This document shows, in pieces, positions 7,849 to 17,420 of a stretch of 64,000 nucleotides of DNA. The notes beneath the pieces were generated by a model. That model saw only the letters and a list, made by a program, of their open reading frames with translations. It was not told the origin of the DNA and did not search any database. The position numbers were made by a program, and so were the translations under genes. How positions within the stretch are numbered: position 1 is the stretch's first letter; each line of letters opens with the position of its first letter. This DNA comes from Clostridiales bacterium. Lineage in GTDB: Bacteria > Bacillota > Clostridia > Oscillospirales > Oscillospiraceae. Where the stretch lies: the NCBI GenBank assembly GCA_022768185.1, contig JALEMS010000021.1, positions 29,468 through 93,467 on the forward strand, read 5' to 3'.

Positions 7849-8966
7849 TCTATCTTGACTGTGCCGCCACCAGCCTGCAGAAGCCGCGCGCCGTGGCGCA
7901 GGCGGTGACACACGCGATGCAGACCATGTCCAGCCCTGGCCGGGGCGCCTATCCGGCGGCCATGCTGGCGTCTGATACGGTGTATTCCTGCCGTGAGGCG
8001 CTGGCGGAGCTGCTGCACGTGCCGGAGCCGGAATCGATTGTCTTTACAATGAACGCGACCCATGCTCTGAACATTGCCATCGGCTCGCTTGTCCGTCCGG
8101 GGGACCGGGTGGTCGTTTCCGGCTACGAGCACAACGCCGTCATGCGTCCGCTGTATCTGCGCGGCGCGCGCATCACGGTGGCGCAGTCGCCGCTGTTTTC
8201 TCCGGCTGAGGCGGTGGAGGCGTTCCGGCGGGCGCTGCCCGGCGCACAGGCCGCGGTGTGTACGCATGTGTCCAACGTGTTCGGATATGTGCTGCCCATC
8301 GGGCGTATTTCGACGCTGTGCCGCAAGTTCGGCGTGCCGCTGATCGTGGATGCGTCGCAGTCCGCCGGTGTGCTCCCGGTGAATTTTGCCGAATCGGGCG
8401 CGGCGTTCATGGCCATGCCGGGACACAAGGGATTGCTCGGCCCGCAGGGAACGGGCGTGCTGCTGTGTGCCGAGCCGGGCGAGCCGCTGCTGGCCGGCGG
8501 GACCGGCTCGCTCAGCGAGCAGGAGCAGATGCCCGAGTGGCTGCCGGACCGGCACGAGGCCGGTACGCACAACACAGCCGGGATCGCCGGCCTGCTTGAG
8601 GGTGTGCGCTATCTCAACCGGCGCGGTGTGGAGCGCGTTGCGGCGCAGGAGCGCCGGCTGCTGCGGCAGTTGACCTCGGCGCTGGAGGGTACGCCGGGAC
8701 TGGAGCTGTTTGTCTCGCCGGACGCGCAGCTGCAGACGGGGGTTTTGTCGCTGCGCAGCGCCGGACATGACTGTGAACGTGTCGCCCAGGCGCTGGGCGA
8801 GGCGGGCATCGCCGTCCGGGCGGGGCTGCACTGCGCGCCGCTGGCACACCGCAGCGCGCATACGCTGGAGACCGGAACGGTGCGCCTGAGTGTCTCGCCC
8901 TTCAACCGGCCGGACGAGATCGGGACAGCGGCGGCCTGCCTGAAGGAAATTCTGAAAAATTTATGA
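7845..8966 (+). CDS. Cysteine desulfurase family class V aminotransferase
   Basis: 373-residue PLP enzyme of the NifS/SufS-like group. The N-terminus MIYLDCAATSLQKP is typical, the PLP lysine is Lys195 in PGHKGLLG, and a cysteine that could carry the persulfide is Cys330 in RAGLHCAPLAH. The ATG overlaps the DUF3343 stop. No scaffold protein (IscU/SufU) is adjacent, so it may serve a dedicated carrier rather than general Fe-S assembly. Cysteine versus selenocysteine as substrate cannot be told from sequence. Confidence 0.86.
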   Translation: MIYLDCAATSLQKPRAVAQAVTHAMQTMSSPGRGAYPAAMLASDTVYSCREALAELLHVPEPESIVFTMNATHALNIAIGSLVRPGDRVVVSGYEHNAVMRPLYLRGARITVAQSPLFSPAEAVEAFRRALPGAQAAVCTHVSNVFGYVLPIGRISTLCRKFGVPLIVDASQSAGVLPVNFAESGAAFMAMPGHKGLLGPQGTGVLLCAEPGEPLLAGGTGSLSEQEQMPEWLPDRHEAGTHNTAGIAGLLEGVRYLNRRGVERVAAQERRLLRQLTSALEGTPGLELFVSPDAQLQTGVLSLRSAGHDCERVAQALGEAGIAVRAGLHCAPLAHRSAHTLETGTVRLSVSPFNRPDEIGTAAACLKEILKNL

Positions 8967-8982
8967 AGGAGATATTTTCCCT

Positions 8983-9011
8983 TTGCCAAATCCTGACTTG
9001 TGATATATAAT
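8983..9011 (+). promoter_or_regulatory. Sigma-A promoter for cdaA
   Basis: TTGCCA (8983-8988) and TATAAT (9006-9011) are 17 bases apart. The cdaA start lies about 70 bases downstream. Confidence 0.75.
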
Positions 9012-9079
9012 ATTTTGAAAAGCATTTTTACAAAGGCTGTTTTTTCAGAGGAACGCGTCGGATACATCGGAGGCTGCCT

Positions 9080-9949
9080 ATGGCGCTGATTGAATACTTC
9101 CTGAAATTCTTTCGATACATATCCATGATGGGCGTTATGGACGTCGTGGATGTGCTGATTACGGCATTTATCATCTACAAGCTGATTGCCATCATCCGGC
9201 GCACCAGCTCTTCGGGCGTTGCGCGCGGGATCATTGTGCTGCTGGTGGCGCTGTGGCTGTCCGGCCTGCTCAAGCTGCATGTCATCAATTTTGCGCTGCG
9301 CAAGGCGGTCGAGATCGGGCTGATTGCGCTGGTGGTGCTGTTTCAGCCGGAGCTGCGCCGGTTCCTCGAACGGGTCGGCCGCAGCGGCCTTTCCACGTTC
9401 CTCGGCAAGCAGGTGCAGATCCGCGAACTGGATTCCGCCATTACGCAGACGGCGCTGGCCTGCGGGGACATGTCCAAAGCCCGCACCGGCGCGCTGATCG
9501 TGTTTGAACGGGTCGACCGGCTGGACGACCAGATGCGCACCGGCACCGTGCTCGACGCCGGCGTTTCCGCAGAACTGCTGAAAAACATTTTTTTCAATAA
9601 GGCCCCGTTGCATGACGGTGCGGTCATCATGCGCGATGGACGCATTGCGGCGGCAGGGTGCATGCTGCCTCTGTCCGGCAACACCAACCTCAGCCGCGAG
9701 CTTGGCATGCGTCACCGCGCCGGCATCGGCATGACCGAATGCACCGATGCGGTTTCCATCATCGTTTCGGAAGAGACCGGTACCATCTCCTTTGCCGTCA
9801 ACGGCATGATCAAGCGCCATCTCACACCGGAAATGCTTGAGGAAATGCTGCGGACGGAGCTGCTGAATGAGGAGGACGAGCCGATGACCCGAAGGGAGCG
9901 GCTGATGCAGACGATGAAAGCGATAAAGGAAAAGCGCCATGAAAAATAA
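9080..9949 (+). CDS. cdaA: Diadenylate cyclase CdaA
   Basis: 289-residue membrane-bound enzyme that makes c-di-AMP from two ATP. Three membrane segments fill about residues 18-90. The DisA_N/DAC catalytic domain follows with Asp179-Gly-Ala (HDGAVIM) and Arg211-His-Arg (MRHRAGIGMTE). The C-terminal tail carries an additional basic helix. It overlaps cdaR by 11 bases, the standard arrangement with its regulator. Unlike many Firmicutes, glmM does not follow cdaR. Confidence 0.95.
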   Translation: MALIEYFLKFFRYISMMGVMDVVDVLITAFIIYKLIAIIRRTSSSGVARGIIVLLVALWLSGLLKLHVINFALRKAVEIGLIALVVLFQPELRRFLERVGRSGLSTFLGKQVQIRELDSAITQTALACGDMSKARTGALIVFERVDRLDDQMRTGTVLDAGVSAELLKNIFFNKAPLHDGAVIMRDGRIAAAGCMLPLSGNTNLSRELGMRHRAGIGMTECTDAVSIIVSEETGTISFAVNGMIKRHLTPEMLEEMLRTELLNEEDEPMTRRERLMQTMKAIKEKRHEK

Positions 9950-11186
9950 GGGAACCAGAACCATCTGGGACAGTAAAATTTTCTGGGCCGTTGTCTCGCT
10001 GATCGCTGCGCTGGCCCTGTGGAGCTATATTACATCCACGGAGGGCGCGGTCGGCACACGCATCATCTCCGGCGTTCCGGTGGAGTTCAACGGGGAGGAC
10101 GCCCTGCGCGACACCAAGGGCCTGGTCGTGACGGATGTCGATACGCACGCCGTTACCATTACGGTTTCCGGCCCGCGCAGCGAGCTGTCAAAGATCGATG
10201 AAAAGTCGATCCGGGCCGTGGTTGACCTCACCACCGTCACCGGCGCCAATACGTACATCTGGAATTACGATATCATCTATCCGGACAAGGTCGACCCCAG
10301 CGTGATGAACATCACCTCGCGTTTCCCGCAGAGCGTCTCCATCACGGTCGACAAGCTCAGCTGGACGAATGTGGAGGTCGGCGGAAGCTTTGACGGCAGT
10401 CTGGCGGACAACCACAAGGCCGGTCAGCTTATTTTCAATCCCGCCACCATCAAGGTCTACGGTCCCGAGACGGTCGTTTCCAAGCTGTCGTATGCCTGGG
10501 TCTCTTTTGAACGGGATAATGTCGACTCCACGCTGACGCTGGACGTGCCCTTTACACTGCTCGACCGGGACGGCAATCTCGTCGACCAGACGAACCTGGA
10601 GCTGGAGCAGGATACCGTTACGGTGACGCTGCCGATCCAGTCGATCAAGGAGGTCCCGCTCACGGTGGATCTGGTCGAGGGCGCGGGCGCGACGGCGCAG
10701 AACACGATTGTGGAGATCGAACCGTCAACGGTAACGCTCTCGGGCGACTCGGCCCTGCTCGACGGCATCAACAAGATCTCCATTGCAACGATCGACCTCA
10801 AGCGCTTTGAGTCGCATTATGAAGACACCTACACCATTCCGATCGACAACGACCTGGAAAACCTGACGGGAGAGATTACCGCGCACGTGACGGTGGACAT
10901 CTCCGGGCTTGCCACCAAGGAGCTGTATGTCACCAACTTCGAGTGTACCCACGTCACGGACGGTTATCAAACCGAGATCCTGACGCAGCGGCTCAAGGTG
11001 GTTGTCCGTGCCGAGCCGGACGAATTGCAGAACATCACCGGAAACAGCCTGCGCGCCGTTGCCGACCTGGCGGAATTCGGCGCCATGACCGGTACGGTCA
11101 CGCCGACGGTGAAGGTATACGTCGACAACAAAAATGCCGGCGTCATCGGCGAATACGAGATCAACGTCCGTCTGTCCAGAAAATGA
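9939..11186 (+). CDS. cdaR: CdaR, YbbR-domain regulator of CdaA
   Basis: 415 residues. One N-terminal membrane helix (about residues 11-30, IFWAVVSLIAALALWSYI) anchors an extracytoplasmic region made of about four YbbR repeats rich in beta strand and threonine/valine. CdaR homologues bind and modulate CdaA at the membrane. The gene starts inside cdaA and ends in an ATGA overlap with the next gene, so all three are coupled. Confidence 0.9.
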   Translation: MKNKGTRTIWDSKIFWAVVSLIAALALWSYITSTEGAVGTRIISGVPVEFNGEDALRDTKGLVVTDVDTHAVTITVSGPRSELSKIDEKSIRAVVDLTTVTGANTYIWNYDIIYPDKVDPSVMNITSRFPQSVSITVDKLSWTNVEVGGSFDGSLADNHKAGQLIFNPATIKVYGPETVVSKLSYAWVSFERDNVDSTLTLDVPFTLLDRDGNLVDQTNLELEQDTVTVTLPIQSIKEVPLTVDLVEGAGATAQNTIVEIEPSTVTLSGDSALLDGINKISIATIDLKRFESHYEDTYTIPIDNDLENLTGEITAHVTVDISGLATKELYVTNFECTHVTDGYQTEILTQRLKVVVRAEPDELQNITGNSLRAVADLAEFGAMTGTVTPTVKVYVDNKNAGVIGEYEINVRLSRK

Positions 11187-11632
11187 ACGGACGGGGCGTT
11201 GTCATAGAGGCCGCCTACGTCACGGCGGTGTCCGGCAGAGGACGGGCAAGGCTTCTGCTGACGCCCACGGCGGCCTGCACCGGCTGCTGCGCCGGCTGCA
11301 CCGGCTGCGGAGCGGGCGGCCCGCGCAGCGTCTGGGCGGAAAACCCGATTGACGCCTGCGTCGGCAATCGGGTTTTGGCCGTGTTTGGGCGGCGTGCGCG
11401 AAGACTGCGCGCGCTGCTGGGCGCGCTGGTCCCGGCGGCGCTGTTCGGCGTGGGCTACGGCCTGTGCGCCGCATGCGGTGTTGACGGCGGCCGGTGTACG
11501 GCGGCCGGCTGCGCTGCGTTTCTGGCGGGCGCTGCGCTGGCGGCCCGCTGCCTGCGGCGGGGCGGAAGACTGATCCCACCCTGCCGGATCATTGAAATCA
11601 CAGACACAGATGGAAAGGGGAACCAGCCATGA
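11183..11632 (+). CDS. RseC-like cysteine-rich membrane protein
   Basis: 149 residues. An N-terminal cytoplasmic part has a dense cysteine cluster (Cys32, 35, 36, 39, 42) after a VTAVSGRGRARLLL strand, resembling the N-terminal motif of RseC/MucC SoxR-reducing-system proteins. Two membrane helices follow at about 76-98 and 104-124, with further cysteines. It is coupled to cdaR by an ATGA overlap and ends 4 bases into yicC. RseC-like proteins usually accompany Rnf complexes, which are not here. The function in this operon is unknown. Confidence 0.6.
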   Translation: MNGRGVVIEAAYVTAVSGRGRARLLLTPTAACTGCCAGCTGCGAGGPRSVWAENPIDACVGNRVLAVFGRRARRLRALLGALVPAALFGVGYGLCAACGVDGGRCTAAGCAAFLAGAALAARCLRRGGRLIPPCRIIEITDTDGKGNQP

Positions 11633-12507
11633 TATACAGCATGACCGGTTACGGCGGCGCCTCCGGCACATGCAGTGGCCTGGAGGTGACGGCGGAGGTC
11701 AAAAGCGTCAACAACCGTTATCTCGACTGCTCGGTGCGTCTGCCGCGCAGTCTTCTGTTCGCGGAGGACGCACTCAAATCTGCCGTACAGGGGCACATTT
11801 CCCGCGGTAAGGTGGATGTGTACATATCCGTGGACACCGCGGCCTCCGACGATATGGAAATCCGCGTCAACGAGCCGCTGCTGCACAGCTATCTCAACAC
11901 ATTTGCGGACGTGGCAGAGCGCTTCGGTGTGACGAACGACACAAGCATCATGGGCTTGATGCGCATTCCGGATCTGTTCGTCGTGGCGCGGAAGGAGCAG
12001 GACAAGCAGGAGCTGGCGGACGCCATCTGCGCGCTGCTCGAGCAGGCCCTGCATGAGTACGACGCCATGCGTGCCCGCGAGGGACAGAAGCTCCTTCAGG
12101 ACGTGCTGTCCCGGCTGGAGACGATCGAGACGCTGGTCGGCGCGGTGGAACGCCGCTCGCCGCAGACTGTGGAGGAATACCGCGCACGGCTGCGCCAGCG
12201 GATGGACGAGGTGCTGGCCGGAGCCGGCGTCGAGGAGAGCCGCATTCTGGCCGAGGCTGCCATTTATGCAGACAAGGTGGCCGTCAATGAGGAGACTGTA
12301 CGCCTGCGCAGCCACATTGCACAGATGCGCCTGATGCTGTCGGGCGGCTCGCCGGTCGGCAAGAAGCTGGACTTTCTCGTGCAGGAATTCAACCGCGAGG
12401 CGAATACCATCGGCTCGAAGTGCAGCGACAGCGAGATTGCCCGTACGGTCATTGAGCTCAAGGGAGAAATTGAGAAGATCCGCGAGCAGATCCAGAATAT
12501 CGAATAA
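11629..12507 (+). CDS. yicC: YicC-family endoribonuclease
   Basis: 292 residues, the usual family length. The N-terminus MIYSMTGYGGASG and the VEVKSVNNRYLD-like segment (here VTAEVKSVNNRYLD) are diagnostic. The C-terminal DUF1732 part carries DFLVQEFNREANTIGSK. Recent work on E. coli YicC describes it as an endoribonuclease; the substrate in Firmicutes is not established. It leads the conserved run yicC-remA-gmk-rpoZ-priA. Confidence 0.93.
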   Translation: MIYSMTGYGGASGTCSGLEVTAEVKSVNNRYLDCSVRLPRSLLFAEDALKSAVQGHISRGKVDVYISVDTAASDDMEIRVNEPLLHSYLNTFADVAERFGVTNDTSIMGLMRIPDLFVVARKEQDKQELADAICALLEQALHEYDAMRAREGQKLLQDVLSRLETIETLVGAVERRSPQTVEEYRARLRQRMDEVLAGAGVEESRILAEAAIYADKVAVNEETVRLRSHIAQMRLMLSGGSPVGKKLDFLVQEFNREANTIGSKCSDSEIARTVIELKGEIEKIREQIQNIE

Positions 12508-12525
12508 CGCAACGGAGGGAAAATC

Positions 12526-12804
12526 GTGAGGCTGATCAATATTGGCTTTGGCAATCTGGTCTCGGCCGGACGGCTGATTGCCATCGTCAGTCCGGAGTCT
12601 GCGCCGATCAAGCGTATCGTGCAGGATGTGCGCGAAAAGGGACTGCTGATCGACGCGACCTATGGCCGCAGAACGCGCGCCGTTCTGGTGACGGACAGCG
12701 GACATGTGATCCTCTCTGCGCTTCAGCCGGAGACAATCGCAGGGAGAATGACCGGAAAGACCGACGCCGAAACAGGAGGAGACAACGATGCAGAGGGAGA
12801 ATGA
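12526..12804 (+). CDS. remA: RemA/DUF370 DNA-binding regulator
   Basis: 92 residues. The conserved RemA core runs from [20 protein letters not shown] through [22 protein letters not shown]. In B. subtilis RemA forms ring-like oligomers that activate matrix and osmoprotection genes. The start is a GTG with GGAGGG 8 bases upstream. A C-terminal acidic tail of about 16 residues goes beyond the usual core and overlaps the gmk start by 17 bases. Its targets here are unknown. Confidence 0.9.
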   Translation: MRLINIGFGNLVSAGRLIAIVSPESAPIKRIVQDVREKGLLIDATYGRRTRAVLVTDSGHVILSALQPETIAGRMTGKTDAETGGDNDAEGE

Positions 12805-13396
12805 GGGGCTGCTGCTGGTCGTATCCGGCCCGTCAGGCGCAGGCAAGAGCACGCTGCTGCACCGCGTGATGCAGGAGCGTGAAAACGCCTGGTTTTCCGT
12901 CTCGGCCACTACCCGCGCCATGCGTGAGGGCGAGGTCGACGGCGTGGATTATCACTTTATTTCAAGGGAATGCTTTCTGGAGACGCTCGATGCCGGAGGC
13001 TTTCTTGAGCATAACAGCTATTGTGGGAACGACAGCCTGTACGGTACGCCGCTTGCTCCGATCCGCACACATATGGCAGCGGGCGACTGCGTGTTTCTGG
13101 ACATTGACGTCAACGGTGCGCGCCAGGTGCGCGAGAAGCTGCCGGAGGCAATTTTGGTTTTTGTCACCCCGCCCAGCATGGAGGAGCTGGAAACACGCCT
13201 GCGCAGACGCGGTACCAACACGGAGGCGCAGATCGCGCGCAGAATGGCCGCCGCGGCGCAGGAGCTGCCGCAGGCTGCCGCCTATGACTATCTTGTGATC
13301 AACGACGAATGTGAGGCGGCCGCGCAGGAGCTGCAGGCCATTGTGACGGCGGAATACTGCCGCTGCACGCGCCGCTTTCCATACCTGAAATTTTGA
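12788..13396 (+). CDS. gmk: Guanylate kinase
   Basis: 202 residues. Gmk converts GMP to GDP. The P-loop is GPSGAGKS (about residues 14-21); [19 protein letters not shown] is the GMP-binding block. The start lies within the remA tail behind AGGAGG. Position between remA and rpoZ is conserved in Firmicutes. Confidence 0.95.
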   Translation: MQRENEGLLLVVSGPSGAGKSTLLHRVMQERENAWFSVSATTRAMREGEVDGVDYHFISRECFLETLDAGGFLEHNSYCGNDSLYGTPLAPIRTHMAAGDCVFLDIDVNGARQVREKLPEAILVFVTPPSMEELETRLRRRGTNTEAQIARRMAAAAQELPQAAAYDYLVINDECEAAAQELQAIVTAEYCRCTRRFPYLKF

Positions 13397-13410
13397 GAGG
13401 TGTTTGAATT

Positions 13411-13656
13411 ATGATGCTTTATCCCCCGATGGCCGACCTGATCGAGAAGGTCGGCAGCCGTTACCTGTTGGTCAATCTCGTTTCCCGCCGTGCACGCGAT
13501 ATCGCCGAAACGGCGGAGGAGCAGGGAGATGTGCTGGAAAAGAAGCCGGTTTCCTCTGCCATTGACGAGGTATACACCGGAAAGCTGACCGTCGTACCCA
13601 AGGACGAGACGCAGGCCGAAGCGCCCGAACAGCCTGAGGAAGCGCCGCAGGCGTGA
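13411..13656 (+). CDS. rpoZ: RNA polymerase omega subunit
   Basis: 81 residues. The omega core is visible as LIEKVGSRYLLVNLVSRRAR and KPVSSAIDEVYTGKL. It aids RNA polymerase assembly. A short acidic tail follows. GAGAGGTG lies upstream of the ATG, and its stop overlaps the GTG taken as the priA start. Confidence 0.9.
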   Translation: MMLYPPMADLIEKVGSRYLLVNLVSRRARDIAETAEEQGDVLEKKPVSSAIDEVYTGKLTVVPKDETQAEAPEQPEEAPQA

Positions 13657-15947
13657 CGGCAGTGTGTCCGCCCGGCCCGGAGGCGGCCCTTGCAGCCGGT
13701 ATACCGGCTGCAAAGGTGGCCGTTGCGGCTGCGACCTACTGGGTCGATAAGCCCTTTGACTACCGCATTCCGCCGGAGCTTGCCGGACGTGTTGTGCCCG
13801 GCGTGCGGGTATTTGTACCGTTTGGCCGTGGCAACCGCCGCACGGAGGGCATTGTCCTAGCCGTGACGGAGGTCGGAGCAGACGGCGTGGACAGGCTCAA
13901 GCCGGTGGAGTCGGTTCCGGATCCGGAGCCGATCCTTGACGCAGAGCAACTGCGCCTGGCCATGTGGATGCGGGAACGCTTTTTCTGCACGGTGTACGAT
14001 GCGGTGAAGGCCATGCTGCCGTCCGGCCTGTGGTTCGGACACTCCGGTGCGCGCCGCGTGCGGGACAAAACAGTGGAAACGGCGTGCCTTGCCGTACCTG
14101 CCGAGGAGGCGGCCGCGGCCGCGGAGGCAAAGCGCGCCCGCGCGCCGCAGCAGGCGGCGCTGCTGCACCTGCTGTGCGCGTTGGGCGAGGCGGCCTCGGC
14201 GGAACTGCTGCAGATGTCCGGGGCGGGGCGCTCGTCGCTCAAGGCGTTGGTGACTGCGGGACTTGTGAGGCTGGAGCGACGGGCAGTGTTCCGCCGGCCT
14301 GCCGCGGTTCCGGAAAAGCAGACGGCGCTGCCGACGCTCAACGCCGGGCAGCAGGTTGCCTTCGACGGGCTGTGCGCCCTGCTCGACGGCGGCGCGGAGG
14401 CCGCGCTGCTTTACGGGGTGACCGGCAGCGGGAAGACAACGGTGTATCTCCATCTGATCGCAGAGCTGCTTCGCCGCGGAAAGGGTACCATCCTGCTTGT
14501 GCCGGAAATTGCGCTGACGCCGCAGATGATCGCGGTGTTCTCCGCCTGCTTCGGCGAAGAGGTGGCGGTGCTGCATTCCTCGCTTGCCGCCGGCGAGCGC
14601 ACCGACGAATGGAAGCGCATCCGCGCAGGGCTGGCCCGCGTTGTCATCGGCACGCGGTCTGCCGTGTTTGCGCCGGTGTCGCAGCTGGGTGCGATCGTCA
14701 TCGACGAGGAGCAGGAGGACACCTATAAATCGGAAAACACGCCCCGGTATCATGCCCGGGACGTTGCCAAATTCCGTTGCGTCCGTAACGGGGCCCTGCT
14801 GCTGCTCGGAAGCGCCACACCGGGTGTTCCGTCGTATTATGCGGCGCAGACGGGGCGGTATCATTTGTTCACCCTGCCGGGACGATACAACGAGCAGGCA
14901 ATGCCCGCCGTGCGCATTGTGGATATGAAGCGGGAGCTGCGCGCCGGAAACGGCGGCAGCATCAGCGCGCCGCTGCGTGAGGCGCTTGCCGAGAACATCA
15001 CGCGCGGAGAGCAGAGCATTTTGTTTCTCAACCGCCGCGGCGCTTACCGGCTGGTGACCTGTGTCGCCTGCGGATATACCTATTCCTGCCCAAACTGCAG
15101 CGTCAGTCTTTCGTGGCACAGCTCCGGCCGCCGGCTGATGTGTCACTACTGCGGACACGTGCACGCGCTCGACGCGACCTGCCCCGCCTGCGGCGGCGCG
15201 CTCAGCTTCACCGGCGCGGGGACGGAAACCGTTGTGCAGGAGCTGACGGAGCTGTTTCCGGACACGCCCATTCTGCGCATGGACGCGGACGCCGTCTCTG
15301 CCGCCGGGGGACACGATGTGCTGTTTGAGCAGTTCCGTCGGGAAAAAATTCCCATCATGGTCGGCACGCAGATGGTGACCAAGGGACTGAATTTTTCCAA
15401 TGTTACGCTGGTAGGCGTGCTTTCCGCAGACCAGAGCCTGTATGCTGCGGATTACCGTGCCAGCGAGCGTACCTTTTCGCTGCTGACGCAGGTGATTGGA
15501 CGCGGCGGCCGGGGCGACCGGCCCGGTCGGGCGGTCATTCAGACCTTTACACCGGAAAACGACGTGATCCGCCGCGCCGCCGCGCAGGATTATCCTGCGT
15601 TTTATGCGGCGGAGCTGGAAATGCGCCGCCTGCAGCAGACCCCGCCGTTTGCAGACCTGTTTGCCGTCACCGCCTCCGGCGAGGACGAGGCGCGGGTGCT
15701 TGTCTGCATCCGTGCGGCGCGGGAGATGCTCATCCGTCTGGCCGGAAACCGGCCGGATGTGCGCATCCTGGGGCCGGCGCCGCTGCCGGTTGTGCGTGTG
15801 ATGGGGCGATACCGTTACCGCATCACCGTCAGTTGCCGGGCCGACGGCGAAATGCGCGGCATTCTCTCCGGTGTGGTGATTGCCTGCAGCACAGAAAAAG
15901 AATTCCGGGGCGTGTCCGTGTTTGCGGACGCCGACCCGTCTGATTAA
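13653..15947 (+). CDS. priA: Primosomal protein N' (PriA helicase)
   Basis: 764 residues. PriA restarts stalled replication forks. A 3'-DNA-binding domain with YWVDKPFDYRIPPEL starts near residue 30. The Walker A motif VTGSGKTT is near residue 255, the DEEQ box near 351, and an eight-cysteine zinc region (CVACGYTYSCPNC to CPACGG) at about 470-515 interrupts the helicase core. I took the GTG overlapping the rpoZ stop; the first 25 residues are not conserved, so an internal GTG could be the true start. Confidence 0.93.
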   Translation: MTAVCPPGPEAALAAGIPAAKVAVAAATYWVDKPFDYRIPPELAGRVVPGVRVFVPFGRGNRRTEGIVLAVTEVGADGVDRLKPVESVPDPEPILDAEQLRLAMWMRERFFCTVYDAVKAMLPSGLWFGHSGARRVRDKTVETACLAVPAEEAAAAAEAKRARAPQQAALLHLLCALGEAASAELLQMSGAGRSSLKALVTAGLVRLERRAVFRRPAAVPEKQTALPTLNAGQQVAFDGLCALLDGGAEAALLYGVTGSGKTTVYLHLIAELLRRGKGTILLVPEIALTPQMIAVFSACFGEEVAVLHSSLAAGERTDEWKRIRAGLARVVIGTRSAVFAPVSQLGAIVIDEEQEDTYKSENTPRYHARDVAKFRCVRNGALLLLGSATPGVPSYYAAQTGRYHLFTLPGRYNEQAMPAVRIVDMKRELRAGNGGSISAPLREALAENITRGEQSILFLNRRGAYRLVTCVACGYTYSCPNCSVSLSWHSSGRRLMCHYCGHVHALDATCPACGGALSFTGAGTETVVQELTELFPDTPILRMDADAVSAAGGHDVLFEQFRREKIPIMVGTQMVTKGLNFSNVTLVGVLSADQSLYAADYRASERTFSLLTQVIGRGGRGDRPGRAVIQTFTPENDVIRRAAAQDYPAFYAAELEMRRLQQTPPFADLFAVTASGEDEARVLVCIRAAREMLIRLAGNRPDVRILGPAPLPVVRVMGRYRYRITVSCRADGEMRGILSGVVIACSTEKEFRGVSVFADADPSD

Positions 15948-15957
15948 GGAGAAGAAC

Positions 15958-16497
15958 ATGGCACTGAGAACCATTCTCACCGAGGATTATCCCGAGCTGC
16001 ACAAAAAATGCAGGCCGGTCGACAATTTCGCAGCGCGCACGCACCAGCTGCTCGACGACATGGCCGAAACGCTGAAGGACGCCGGCGGCGTCGGTCTGGC
16101 TGCGCCGCAGGTCGGCATTCTGCGCCGCGCGGCGATCGTGCTGGAAACCAATGTGCCCGAGGGCGAGGACGAATATATCATTGAGCTGATCAACCCCGAG
16201 ATCATCAGCATCGAGGGCGAGCAGACCGGCCCGGAGGGCTGCCTGTCCGTGCCCGGCATTTTCGGCCTGGTTACCCGCCCGGCCCGCGTGCGCGTGCGTG
16301 CGCAGGATCGCAACGGCGAATGGTTTGAGGTCGAGGGCGAGGAACTGACGGCCCGCGCCTTCTGCCATGAGATCGAGCATCTGGACGGCCACGTTTTCCG
16401 CGAAAAGGTCATCCGCTACCTCTCCGAGGAGGAACTGCGCGGGGACGATGAAGGGGAAGAAACCGAAGAAGCCGATGAACATGAGGAGCGGGACTGA
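15958..16497 (+). CDS. def: Peptide deformylase
   Basis: 179 residues. Removes the formyl group from nascent N-termini. All three motifs are present: GVGLAAPQVG (44-53), EGCLS with metal ligand Cys95, and HEIEH with His137, Glu138 and His141. AAGGAG lies upstream of the ATG. A C-terminal acidic tail is not part of the catalytic fold. The stop overlaps the fmt ATG by one base, the classic def-fmt pair. Confidence 0.96.
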   Translation: MALRTILTEDYPELHKKCRPVDNFAARTHQLLDDMAETLKDAGGVGLAAPQVGILRRAAIVLETNVPEGEDEYIIELINPEIISIEGEQTGPEGCLSVPGIFGLVTRPARVRVRAQDRNGEWFEVEGEELTARAFCHEIEHLDGHVFREKVIRYLSEEELRGDDEGEETEEADEHEERD

Positions 16498-17420
16498 TGC
16501 GCGTCGTATTTATGGGCACGCCGGACTTTGCCGCCGCGTCCCTGCAGAGACTGCTTGATGAGCGGTTTGAAGTCGTCGCGGTCTATACGATGCCGGATAA
16601 GGCGCGGGGCCGCGGCATGAAGCAGTCTGCCGGCCCCGTGAAGGAGCTGGCGCTGGCGCACGGCATCGAAGTGCTGCAGCCGACGACGCTGCGGGATGCC
16701 GCTGCAGCCGAGCAGCTGCGGGCACTGCGGCCGGACGTGCTGGCCGTGGTGGCCTATGGGCGTATTCTGCCGGATGCGCTGCTGGAAATTCCAAAGTACG
16801 GGGCGATCAACGTACACGGCTCGCTCCTGCCCCAATACCGTGGCGCGGCTCCCATCCAGTGGGCTGTGCTCAACGGCGATGAGACGACCGGCGTGTGTAC
16901 GATGCACCTGGCCTCCGGTATGGATACGGGGGATGTTATTTATACACAGGAGACGCCGATCGGCGAATTTGAGACCTCCGGCGAGCTGTTTGACCGGCTC
17001 AAGGAACTGGGTGCGGCGCTGCTGTGCAGAACGCTGCGCGACCTCGAGGCCGGAACGGCCCCGCGCACGCCGCAGGATCATGGGAAGGCCACGCTTGCTC
17101 CGATGATCACCAAGGAGCAGTGCCCCATCGACTGGACGCGTACGCCGCGCCAGATCGTCAAGCACATCTGCGGCCTGCAGCCGTGGCCGGTGGCCACGAT
17201 GGAACTGGAGGGAACGCTGTTTCGTGTCTTCTCCGCAGAATACACCGAAACCGAAACCGCTCTGGCTCCCGGCAGCGTGGTGTCTGCCGGAAAGCAGGGC
17301 ATCGAGATTGCCTGCGGCGGCGGAAAGACGCTGCGTGTCACCGAGCTGCAGGCTCCGGGGAAAAAGCGCATGCGGGCGGCGGACTATCTGTTGGGCCATC
17401 CGATCCGGGTGGACGGCTGA
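16497..17420 (+). CDS. fmt: Methionyl-tRNA formyltransferase
   Basis: 307 residues. Formylates Met-tRNA(fMet) with 10-formyl-THF. The catalytic triad is seen as Asn105 and His107 (INVHGSLLPQYRGAAPIQWA) and Asp143 (GMDTGD). A C-terminal tRNA-binding OB-like domain starts near residue 205. It is coupled to def upstream and rsmB downstream by one-base overlaps. Confidence 0.96.
   Translation: MRVVFMGTPDFAAASLQRLLDERFEVVAVYTMPDKARGRGMKQSAGPVKELALAHGIEVLQPTTLRDAAAAEQLRALRPDVLAVVAYGRILPDALLEIPKYGAINVHGSLLPQYRGAAPIQWAVLNGDETTGVCTMHLASGMDTGDVIYTQETPIGEFETSGELFDRLKELGAALLCRTLRDLEAGTAPRTPQDHGKATLAPMITKEQCPIDWTRTPRQIVKHICGLQPWPVATMELEGTLFRVFSAEYTETETALAPGSVVSAGKQGIEIACGGGKTLRVTELQAPGKKRMRAADYLLGHPIRVDG

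Noticed and set aside
9003..9040. Riboswitch upstream of cdaA
   Set aside because: The leader is only about 60 bases, AT-rich, with no convincing stem or terminator.
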